Assembly: GCF_001456355.1 (NCBI RefSeq)
Contig: NZ_CP010271.1
Location: forward strand, 1,860,001 to 1,924,000
Origin: Mycobacteroides saopaulense
GTDB taxonomy: Bacteria > Actinomycetota > Actinomycetes > Mycobacteriales > Mycobacteriaceae
Direction of reading: 5' to 3'
DNA: 64,000 nt
In this document: piece by piece, positions 57,423 to 64,000 of the stretch
How the letters are laid out: each line of letters starts with the position of its first letter
Numbering within the stretch: the stretch's first letter is position 1
The notes under the pieces: generated by a model
Seen by the model: the letters and a program-made list of their open reading frames with translations, nothing else
Told to the model about the DNA's origin: nothing
Database searches by the model: none
Position numbers and translations under genes: made by a program

Positions 57423-58174
57423 CCGTCTACTTCATCGGCGCCGGACCGGGCGCCCCGGACCTGATCACGGTGCGCGGACAGCGGATCCTGCAGCGGTGCC
57501 CGGTGTGCCTGTACGCCGGCTCGATCATGCCGCGCGACCTGCTGGACGTGTGCCCGCCGGAGGCCAGGATCGTCGATACCGGGCCGATGACCCTCGATGC
57601 CATCATCGAGGAGATATCTGCCGCCGACGCCCAGGGATTGGATGTCGCGAGGCTGCATTCCGGTGATCCCTCGCTGTACAGTGCGGTCGCCGAGCAGTGC
57701 CGTCGGCTGGACGCGCTCGGCATCGGTCACGAGATCGTGCCGGGTGTCCCGGCCTTCGCCGCCGCGGCGGCGGCGCTGGGTGCCGAACTCACCGTTCCCG
57801 GCATCGCGCAGACGGTGACGATCACCCGAGTCTCGACATTGTCCACCGCGATGCCCGCGGGTGAGGATCTGCGGACCCTGGCCGCGCCGGGGGCGACCCT
57901 GGCGTTGCACCTGGCGGCGGCTCAGATCGACACCGTGGTAGCCGATCTCGTCGCCGGTGGATACCCGTCGGACACACCGGTCGCGGTGGTGGCCTATGCC
58001 AGCTGGCCTTCCGAGATCATTCTGCGCGGCACGCTTGCCGATATCGCGTCAAAAATGACGGCGTCCGGTGTGACTAAGACGGCGGTCATTTTCGTCGGCA
58101 AGGTACTTGCGGCAGAGGGGTTCACCGACAGCTATCTGTACTCGGCGGGACGACGGAGAGGGGCGTCGCACTAG
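57419..58174 (+). CDS. cobM: Precorrin-4 C11-methyltransferase
   Basis: SAM-dependent tetrapyrrole methylase (251 residues, the same length as in M. tuberculosis). The family pattern is plain: VYFIGAGPGAPDLITVRGQRIL, VARLHSGDPSLYSAVAEQ, and HEIVPGVPAFAAAAAALGAELTVPG. It adds the C11 methyl group. ATG 57419 overlaps cobL (ATGA); the TAG shares its last base with the GTG of cobK. Confidence 0.95.
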   Translation: MTVYFIGAGPGAPDLITVRGQRILQRCPVCLYAGSIMPRDLLDVCPPEARIVDTGPMTLDAIIEEISAADAQGLDVARLHSGDPSLYSAVAEQCRRLDALGIGHEIVPGVPAFAAAAAALGAELTVPGIAQTVTITRVSTLSTAMPAGEDLRTLAAPGATLALHLAAAQIDTVVADLVAGGYPSDTPVAVVAYASWPSEIILRGTLADIASKMTASGVTKTAVIFVGKVLAAEGFTDSYLYSAGRRRGASH

Positions 58175-58923
58175 TGGCAGCACCAAGGAAGATCCTGATC
58201 CTCGGCGGTTCGGCCGAGGCGCGTGAACTGGCCGAGCGGCTCGCGCCTCGATTCGATGTCACCACCTCGCTGGCCGGGCGAGTGCGGAATCCCGCGGTGC
58301 CGGCGGGCGCATTGCGCGTCGGGGGCTTCGGTGGCGAGGTGGGTCTACGGAAATGGTTGTCGGACAACGCCGTCGATGCGGTCATCGATGCCACCCACCC
58401 GTTCGCGGCGACGATCACCGAGAACGCTGTGGCGGCGTGCGACAGATTGGGCATCCCGCACCTGATCCTGCGCCGTCCACCCTGGCCGGCAGAAGACGCC
58501 ACCGTGGTGTCCTCGGCGGCCGAGGCCAAGGACGCGGTGGTGGCGAGGGGCTTCTCGCGGGTGTTCCTGACCTCCGGCCGCTCCAGTATCGGGGCGTTCC
58601 TGTTCTCGGACGCCTGGTTCCTGATCCGGGTGGTGGAGCCGATGTCGGCCGATGAGTTGCCCGAACGGCACCACCTGCTGTTGTCGCGCGGGCCGTACAC
58701 CGTTGCCGAGGAGACCGAACTCATGCGGCAGTACGAGATCGAGGTGCTGGTCACCAAGAACAGCGGCGGCACGATGACCTCGGCCAAGTTGGACGCTGCC
58801 GCAGCGCTGAATATCCCCGTCGTGATGATCGACCGGCCGGCTCTGCCGGAGCGCGTGTCCACGGTGTCCACCGTGGACGAGGCGCAACGGTGGGTTATTG
58901 AGCGGGATACCGCCGAGGTGTGA
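58174..58923 (+). CDS. cobK: Precorrin-6A reductase
   Basis: NADPH-dependent reductase of precorrin-6A (249 residues). Two Rossmann-like halves: KILILGGSAEARELAERLAPRFDVTTSLAGRVRNP with the AGR motif, and AVIDATHPFAATITENAVAAC, followed by VFLTSGRSSIGAFLFSDAWFLIRVVEP and VLVTKNSGG. GTG 58174 starts on the last base of the cobM stop (TAGTG). The 3' end overlaps the converging cobIJ by 29 bases. In M. tuberculosis sigC and blaC separate cobK from cobIJ; they are absent here. Confidence 0.93.
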   Translation: MAAPRKILILGGSAEARELAERLAPRFDVTTSLAGRVRNPAVPAGALRVGGFGGEVGLRKWLSDNAVDAVIDATHPFAATITENAVAACDRLGIPHLILRRPPWPAEDATVVSSAAEAKDAVVARGFSRVFLTSGRSSIGAFLFSDAWFLIRVVEPMSADELPERHHLLLSRGPYTVAEETELMRQYEIEVLVTKNSGGTMTSAKLDAAAALNIPVVMIDRPALPERVSTVSTVDEAQRWVIERDTAEV

Positions 58924-60388
58924 ACACCTGAGGGCCGGATTCGGTGTCCTGCCACTGGGTCTGTGACGACCCGACGATCAGCAGGGTGCGCATGTCCACC
59001 ACCGATGGGTCCAGCTCGCCCAGTGTCGTCACGTGCACGGATTCTCCCGAGCCGCCGACATCGCGTCCCACCACCACGGGAGTAGCCGGGGCGCGGTGTT
59101 CCAGCAGTACGTCGCGCATCGACGCGACCTGCCACGTGCGCGACTTCGAGGCGGGGTTGTACACGGCCAGCACCAGATCGGCCGCCGCCGCGGCACGCAA
59201 CCGCGACTCGATGATGTCCCAGGGCTTGAGACGGTCGGACAGGGAGATCACGGCGTAGTCATGCCCCAGGGGAGCACCCACACGGCTGGCGACGGCCTGC
59301 GCCGCCGTCATCGCCGGAAGAACCCGCACCGTGACATCGGGCCAGGCCCGGGCCTCCTCCAACACCGCCGCGGCCATCGCGAACACCCCCGGGTCGCCGG
59401 ATGAGACCACTGCCACCCGCCTGCCTCCGGCCGCAAGTTTGAAGGCGAGCTCGGCGCGCGCGGGTTCGTCACGGTTGTCGCTGGCGTGCCGAATCTGGCC
59501 GTCGCGGCAGGGAATCCGGTCCAGGTACGGACCGTAGCCGATGAGGTCGGTGGCCCGTGCCAGCTCCTGACGCACCTCGCTGGTGGTCCAATCGTGATGG
59601 CCGGGCCCCAGGCCGAGGACCGTCACCATCCCATCGGGCTCGGCTTCGGCGACCGGCTGTGCTCCGGGAACCAGAACCAGTGAGAAGTACGGAACCGAGG
59701 ACGGATCGACGTCGGCCGCAGGAAGCACCCGCTGCCCGGACGTGCTGGCGCGTTCCACGTAGTAGGCGCGGTTCAGCAGGCCAGAGTTCTGAAGCGCCTG
59801 ACGGACGGTGCCATAGGAGCGGCCCAGCTTCATGATGACCGCGGCATCGGAATCGCCGAGCCTGCGGGCGATCTCGTCGGCGGGCAGCGTGCCGGGGATG
59901 ACGGTGAGGGTCTCGTCGCCCTCGACCAGGGGCGTCCCCGTAGCGGCCGAGGCGGCGCTGACCGAGGTCACGCCGGGGATGATCACCGCGTCGAACCTGT
60001 CGGTCAGGCGGCGATGCATATGCATGTACGAGCTGTAGAACAACGGGTCGCCCTCGGCGAGCAACGCCACGTTCCGGCCGGAATCCAGATGAGCGGCAAT
60101 CCGATTCGCGGACTCTTCGTAGAAGTCGTCGATCGCACCGCGGTATCCACCCGGGTGGTCGGTGGTTTCGGTGGTGACCGGATAGACGAGATGCTCCTCG
60201 ATTTGACCGGGCCGCAGATACGGTTCGGCAATCGAACGAGCGATGCTGCGGCCGTGCCGCGCGCTGTGGAACGCCACCACGTCGGCCTGGCCGATCACCC
60301 GTGCGGCCTTGACGGTCACCAGCTCGGGATCACCAGGGCCCAGCCCCACGCCCCACAGCACCCCGCGGGGTTTGTTCGGATCGGTCAT
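58895..60388 (-). CDS. cobIJ: Fused precorrin-2 C20- / precorrin-3B C17-methyltransferase
   Basis: Natural fusion (497 residues) of two tetrapyrrole methylases. The N-terminal CobI part has GVLWGVGLGPGDPELVTVKAARVI, VALLAEGDPLFYSSYMHMHRRL and VIIPGVTSVSAASAATGTPLVEGDE; the CobJ part begins near residue 250 (VTVLGLGPGHHDWTTSEVRQEL) with VAVVSSGDPGVFAMAAAVLEEA and VYNPASKSRTWQ. It performs C20 methylation and, after CobG, ring contraction with C17 methylation. It is transcribed after cobH, 6 bases apart. Confidence 0.95.
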   Translation of the reverse strand: MTDPNKPRGVLWGVGLGPGDPELVTVKAARVIGQADVVAFHSARHGRSIARSIAEPYLRPGQIEEHLVYPVTTETTDHPGGYRGAIDDFYEESANRIAAHLDSGRNVALLAEGDPLFYSSYMHMHRRLTDRFDAVIIPGVTSVSAASAATGTPLVEGDETLTVIPGTLPADEIARRLGDSDAAVIMKLGRSYGTVRQALQNSGLLNRAYYVERASTSGQRVLPAADVDPSSVPYFSLVLVPGAQPVAEAEPDGMVTVLGLGPGHHDWTTSEVRQELARATDLIGYGPYLDRIPCRDGQIRHASDNRDEPARAELAFKLAAGGRRVAVVSSGDPGVFAMAAAVLEEARAWPDVTVRVLPAMTAAQAVASRVGAPLGHDYAVISLSDRLKPWDIIESRLRAAAAADLVLAVYNPASKSRTWQVASMRDVLLEHRAPATPVVVGRDVGGSGESVHVTTLGELDPSVVDMRTLLIVGSSQTQWQDTESGPQVFTPRRYPAQ

Positions 60389-60394
60389 GCTCCG

Positions 60395-61021
60395 TTAATC
60401 CTTATCGCTCGCAATCGCGTTCACCGCGGCGGCGGCCATCGCACTGCCTCCGCGTCGTCCCCGCACCAGTAGGTAGTCCATGCCGCGCGGCCGGTCGATC
60501 AGCTCTTGTTTGGACTGTGCCGAGCCGACGAATCCGACCGGACCGCCGAGGACCGACACCGGGGGAGCCACCCCGTCGTCGACGAGTTCGAGAATGCGGA
60601 ACAGCGCGGTGGGGGCATTTCCGATAGCGGCAACCGATCCCGGTAGTCGATCAGCCCAAAGGTCCACGGCGGCAGCCGACCTGGTGGTTCCGGTGCGCTG
60701 CGCCAGGTCGGCGGCGCGTGGATCGGCGACCAGGGACACCACCTCGTTGTCGGCGGGCAGTCGCAGACGGGTGATTCCCGCCGCGACCATCGAGGAATCG
60801 CACAGAATCGGTGCACCCGCATCCAGGGCAGCCCGGGTGCGCGTCACCACATCGGCAGAGAAGGCGATCTCGCCGGGCAGATCGACCTGCCCACAGGTGT
60901 GTATGAGTCGGACCACCACACGCGCGACGTCGTCGGGGAACGCCGAGAGATCGGCCTCGGCCCTGATGGTCGCGAACGACTGCCGATAGATTTCGGCTCC
61001 GTCCCGTACGTAGTCCAGCAC
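60395..61021 (-). CDS. cobH: Precorrin-8X methylmutase
   Basis: Enzyme moving the C11 methyl to C12 to form hydrogenobyrinate (208 residues). The catalytic His is in [18 protein letters not shown], and [39 protein letters not shown] and [16 protein letters not shown] are family blocks. GTG 61021 gives the N-terminus (V)[23 protein letters not shown] as in M. tuberculosis. TAGGGT lies 6 bases upstream of the start, so this mRNA, which continues into cobIJ, is probably leaderless. Confidence 0.95.
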   Translation of the reverse strand: MLDYVRDGAEIYRQSFATIRAEADLSAFPDDVARVVVRLIHTCGQVDLPGEIAFSADVVTRTRAALDAGAPILCDSSMVAAGITRLRLPADNEVVSLVADPRAADLAQRTGTTRSAAAVDLWADRLPGSVAAIGNAPTALFRILELVDDGVAPPVSVLGGPVGFVGSAQSKQELIDRPRGMDYLLVRGRRGGSAMAAAAVNAIASDKD

Positions 61022-61116
61022 GCGCTAACCCTACGGGTGCCGATGCGCAATTCTTGAACCTGGCCCGCTCACCCCCGATAGCATCGGGCAATGAACGCCG
61101 TGCGGGGGACGGACCG

Positions 61117-61872
61117 GTGAGAGGCGCCGTGTTGCTCGCGGTGCTGGCCCTGCTCGGGGTGCTGACCGCGCCCGCACGGGCAATGGCCGAACCGTTGCCC
61201 GACTGCACGGCGGCATATGACCACCAGCTGCCGTCGTGGCAGTGCAGCGCCCGCTCATCCGATGCCAATCATCTCCAGGTGGTGGTGAGCCTGGCCGGCC
61301 GGGCGTCGACCTCGCCGGTCTATTCGCAGTCGACGGTGAAACTGCTGACCTCGGTGTCTGACAGTCGGGCCATCTACGAGGGCCGCGCGATCGGGCCCCC
61401 ACATTGGGCGGATATCGACCGAGTAGGGCTCGATGAGCTGCTCTTGCCGGTTTCGGCCGGCACCGGTGGCACCGGTGGCACCGTATGGCGGGTATGGCAC
61501 CAGGCCGACCGGGACCGAATTCTCGTCGACGCGGGAGAGCTGTTCGGTAAGACGATCACCGTTTCGGACGAGGGCTACATCGTGGACGTGTCGCCGGGAA
61601 ACGGATACGGCGGAGCGGGTTTTCATCGTTTCGACGAGGGGCGATTGCACACCTACGCGAAGGTCGAATGGAACGACCGATCGGGCACATTCGAGTGTGC
61701 GCTGGCGCGATTGCCCGACGGAACAGCTCACGCGGATCTTTCGGTACTGAACATGGACGAGGTCCAGGCCCGCGATCACTTCTGCGGGGAGGCCGGAAGG
61801 TTGTTGGGAGCGACTTTTACCGAGCCAGTGGGCGATAGCCCAGCTCCGTTGCCACCAATACCTGGCCGTTAG
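61117..61872 (+). CDS. Small secreted protein of unknown function within the cob locus
   Basis: The 251-residue protein has a Sec signal peptide (basic VRGAV, hydrophobic LLAVLALLGVLTAP, likely cleavage after ARAMA) and a mature part with about four cysteines (C-x-A-A-Y, W-Q-C-S, F-E-C-A, H-F-C-G), a Gly/Thr-rich loop (GTGGTGGT) and many beta-prone strands. No family was recognised. GTG 61117 follows GGGGGACGG; an ATG 21 codons upstream would add a polar leader before the signal and is less likely. It is divergent from cobH and its last 56 bases overlap the 3' end of cobG. A link to cobalamin is only positional. Confidence 0.72.
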   Translation: MRGAVLLAVLALLGVLTAPARAMAEPLPDCTAAYDHQLPSWQCSARSSDANHLQVVVSLAGRASTSPVYSQSTVKLLTSVSDSRAIYEGRAIGPPHWADIDRVGLDELLLPVSAGTGGTGGTVWRVWHQADRDRILVDAGELFGKTITVSDEGYIVDVSPGNGYGGAGFHRFDEGRLHTYAKVEWNDRSGTFECALARLPDGTAHADLSVLNMDEVQARDHFCGEAGRLLGATFTEPVGDSPAPLPPIPGR

Positions 61873-62992
61873 CGGGGCTGCCGCAGGCGCGCGGGCAGCC
61901 GACCCAGTGCCGGTGCACCGGCGAATGAATACCGCTGGCGATCTCTTCGGCGACTTCGAGCCGCACGTCGGCGTGAACGTCGGTTCGTGAGCGTCCACAC
62001 CCCGGCAACCCGGTGCACGAGCTGGCATTGAGCCAAGGGGAGCGCTCGTCGAAAACCAGGCCCAGGGGTGCCAGCACCCGCAGCACCGCATCGGCGTCCT
62101 CGTGGGGCAGATCGCATAGCAGTACCGACCGCCATGGGGTGATGACGAGGGGCTTTTCGGCGGCGGCCAGCAGCGCGGCCACCCGTGCGGGCAGTTGCCC
62201 GAGCGGAACGGCGGCACCCAGCGTCACCAACTCGCCGTCGGGATGCTGTTCGATCCATCCCACGGGCGCGTGCGGTCCGGATACGGCCTCGCCCGGGCCC
62301 GTGACCACTGTTGCGCCGATCGCCTCGGCAAGCGTCCGGGCGCCGGCCGGCAGCTCCCGGACGCGCCATGCGTCTCCCCGGATATCGACGAAGGTGTGCG
62401 CTGCCGCGAGCATGTGGTCGATGGCGGCGCCGGGTTCGGCGACGCACACGGAGGTGGCGTGGCCGTCGAGCAGCACGCGCCAGCCGCCGGGCTCGTGGAC
62501 CAGCCCGATGTCGGCACCCATGGTCACCATGTCTGCTCGTCCGTCGTCGAGGCTGAACAGGAAGCGGCCCGGCAGGTCGGCGAGCGCGGAAGCTGAGATC
62601 AGCCCATGGTCGAGCGCGAGGACAAGCGGCCGCACATCGGGGAAGTCGCCGGCTCGCCCCGACAGCGGCGAGGCCACGATGTTGCGCACTCGTTCGTGGC
62701 TCGGCGACGGCAGCAGACCGGCGTCCGATAACAGGGTGCCCACCGCGTCCGCATCCCGGATCGACCGAAGCTGAACGTTGCCGCGGGACGTCAGCTCCAA
62801 AACGGGTGCGCCATGGCTGCCTGCTGCTGTGGCCAACGCGGCCAACTGCGCCGACGAGAGCATTCCGCCGGGCAGCCGGATGCGTGCCAGCGCTCCATCG
62901 GCCGCCTCATGTAACCGCAGCGCACCGGGGCACGCGTCGTCGGCGGTGCCTCGTGGTCTTCGCGCAAGCGGCTCGTCACCAGAGCGGGTCAC
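61817..62992 (-). CDS. cobG: Precorrin-3B synthase
   Basis: Fe-S monooxygenase of the aerobic cobalamin pathway (391 residues), related to sulfite/nitrite reductases, that hydroxylates precorrin-3A using oxygen. The N-terminal half has LHEAADGALARIRLPGGMLSSAQLAALATAA and VLELTSRGNVQLR; the [4Fe-4S] and siroheme-type ligands are in SSCTGLPGC and GCPRACG near the C-terminus. Its presence, with cobK, shows the oxygen-dependent route. GTG 62992 is divergent from cobN; TACGGT lies 6 bases upstream. Confidence 0.92.
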   Translation of the reverse strand: MTRSGDEPLARRPRGTADDACPGALRLHEAADGALARIRLPGGMLSSAQLAALATAAGSHGAPVLELTSRGNVQLRSIRDADAVGTLLSDAGLLPSPSHERVRNIVASPLSGRAGDFPDVRPLVLALDHGLISASALADLPGRFLFSLDDGRADMVTMGADIGLVHEPGGWRVLLDGHATSVCVAEPGAAIDHMLAAAHTFVDIRGDAWRVRELPAGARTLAEAIGATVVTGPGEAVSGPHAPVGWIEQHPDGELVTLGAAVPLGQLPARVAALLAAAEKPLVITPWRSVLLCDLPHEDADAVLRVLAPLGLVFDERSPWLNASSCTGLPGCGRSRTDVHADVRLEVAEEIASGIHSPVHRHWVGCPRACGSPANGQVLVATELGYRPLAR

Positions 62993-62994
62993 CT

Positions 62995-63009
62995 ACTCAC
63001 CGTAGGACT
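62995..63009. promoter_or_regulatory. Short inverted repeat between cobG and cobN
   Basis: In the 33-base divergent gap, CTAC (62993-62996) preceded by CAC and CGTAGG (63001-63006) form an imperfect palindrome CCTAC-N5-GTAGG overlapping the start regions of both genes. It could be a shared operator but is short. No cobalamin riboswitch would fit in this gap. Confidence 0.25.
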
Positions 63010-63025
63010 ACGGTACGAATGTCCT

Positions 63026-64000
63026 GTGAGCGATGCCCCGATCCTGATTCTGTCGACATCGGATACCGACCTGCTGAGCGCGCGCGCCAGCGGTGCGAAC
63101 TATCGATGGGCCAACCCCTCTCGTATCCACGTCGATGACCTCCCGGACCTACTGAGCGGGATGGGTGCGGTGGTCGTCCGCCTGCTCGGTGGTCGTCGCG
63201 GCTGGGAAGAGGGCATCGATGCCGTCGTCGCCTCCGGAGTACCGGCCGTCGTGGTCTCCGGTGAACAGGCTCCCGACGCCGAGCTCATGGAGTGCTCCAC
63301 GGTCCCGGGCGGTGTCGCCCTGCAGGTCCACCGCTATCTGGCCGAGGGCGGGACGACAAATCTGCAGCAACTGCACGCATTTCTCTCCGATACGGTCTTG
63401 ATGACCGGTATCGGCTTTGAGCCGCCGGCGACCAACCCGGCCTGGGGTGTGCTGGAGCGTGACGGCGGAAATGCCGACGGACCCACGGTTGCGGTGCTGT
63501 TCTACCGCGCACAACAGCTGGCCGGTAACACCGGCTACATCGACGCTCTTTGTACTGCCATCGAAAACCTTGGCGGAAAGGCGCTTCCGGTGTTCTGCGC
63601 TTCGTTGCGTACCGCACCGCCCGAGCTTCTGGACACGCTCTCCGCTGCCGACGCCATGGTGGTCACCGTGCTGGCGGCCGGTGGTGCGACCCCCGCGTCG
63701 GCGGGGGCCGGGGGAGCCGACGACGAGTGGAACGTCGCCCACCTCGCGGCACTGGACATCCCGATTCTGCAGGGGCTGTGCCTGACCAGTCCCCGGGAGG
63801 ATTGGGACGCCAACGACGACGGCATGAGCCCGTTGGATGTCGCCACTCAGGTTGCCGTGCCGGAGTTCGACGGACGCATCATCACCGTGCCGTTCTCGTT
63901 CAAGGAGATCGACGGGGACGGGCTCATCACATACGTGCCCGACGCCGAGCGCTGCGCACGGGTGGCGGGTATCGCCTTGCGGTACGCGAAGCTTCGCTCG
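63026..64000 (+). CDS. cobN: Cobaltochelatase subunit CobN (3' truncated by window)
   Basis: Large subunit of the ATP-dependent cobaltochelatase that inserts cobalt into hydrogenobyrinate a,c-diamide with CobS and CobT. The frame opens at GTG 63026 and is still open at the last base, giving 325 of about 1,200 residues. The N-terminus reads ILILSTSDTDLLSARASGANYRWANPSR, with FLSDTVLMTGIGFEPPATNPAWGVLE, VAVLFYRAQQLAGNTGYIDALC and LDIPILQGLCLTSPRE later, all close to mycobacterial CobN. A short ribosome site is not evident. It is divergent from cobG. Confidence 0.95.
   Translation, partial: MSDAPILILSTSDTDLLSARASGANYRWANPSRIHVDDLPDLLSGMGAVVVRLLGGRRGWEEGIDAVVASGVPAVVVSGEQAPDAELMECSTVPGGVALQVHRYLAEGGTTNLQQLHAFLSDTVLMTGIGFEPPATNPAWGVLERDGGNADGPTVAVLFYRAQQLAGNTGYIDALCTAIENLGGKALPVFCASLRTAPPELLDTLSAADAMVVTVLAAGGATPASAGAGGADDEWNVAHLAALDIPILQGLCLTSPREDWDANDDGMSPLDVATQVAVPEFDGRIITVPFSFKEIDGDGLITYVPDAERCARVAGIALRYAKLRS

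Noticed and set aside
62990-63009. Copy of the desaturase operator between cobG and cobN
   Set aside because: CCTAC-N5-GTAGG resembles the core, but the outer TAA/TTA bases are missing and the spacing is one base short, so it is not counted as the same site.
56100-64000. Cobalamin riboswitch
   Set aside because: No B12-box-like sequence or leader of adequate length was seen: cob genes start by overlap, by leaderless-type promoters, or across a 33-base gap.

Overview
The window is high-GC actinobacterial chromosome and reads as a rapidly growing mycobacterium, plausibly of the Mycobacteroides abscessus-chelonae group. The genus is supported by the complete Pup-proteasome set (mpa, dop, pup, prcB, prcA, pafA, pafB, pafC), by DesA1-like and DesA3-like desaturases, MTB12-type antigens, a SigL/RslA pair, and many GTG starts and leaderless-looking promoters. 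The species is inference only. No rRNA, tRNA, insertion sequence, prophage or CRISPR array was seen, and no gene-free stretch exceeds 300 bases.

Layout. 1-7822: the distal end of a type I NADH dehydrogenase operon (nuoH partial to nuoN), genes chained by 4-base stop/start overlaps and closed by a nested inverted repeat. 7987-18513: lipid and redox genes: a DesA3-like membrane desaturase, an orphan YrbE/MlaE permease, a cytochrome P450 with a SnoaL-like partner and divergent TetR regulator, a MOSC protein, a thioesterase, a RecB-like nuclease, a CocE-type hydrolase and a DesA1-like desaturase. The two desaturases carry the same 22-bp palindromic operator. 18510-22209: a DEAD-box helicase, TrmI and two MTB12-family exported proteins.

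22355-48000: the Pup-proteasome locus, with the order of M. tuberculosis interrupted by accessory blocks. Between mpa and dop sits sigL-rslA followed by a four-gene operon (TPP enzyme, SRPBCC-like protein, an atypical KAS III, a HisC-like aminotransferase). sigL and the operon are preceded by identical SigL-type promoters (TGAACC, 16-bp spacer, CGTGTA), and the second abuts the start codon. This is the best candidate for an undescribed system: a SigL-controlled small-molecule pathway inside the proteasome locus. Between prcA and pafA lie an EspC/EspA-like type VII secretion substrate pair, a taurine/sulfonate-type ABC transporter, an ankyrin protein, an amidase and a glycosyltransferase.

48056-52819: tatA, tatC, helY and a DUF4333 membrane protein, ended by a bidirectional terminator. 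52873-56241: a 5'-3' exonuclease, pepE, an F420-dependent biliverdin reductase-like protein and a short-chain dehydrogenase. 56238-64000: aerobic-type cobalamin genes cobL, cobM, cobK converging on cobIJ and cobH, then a small secreted protein, cobG and the 5' part of cobN, cut by the window end.
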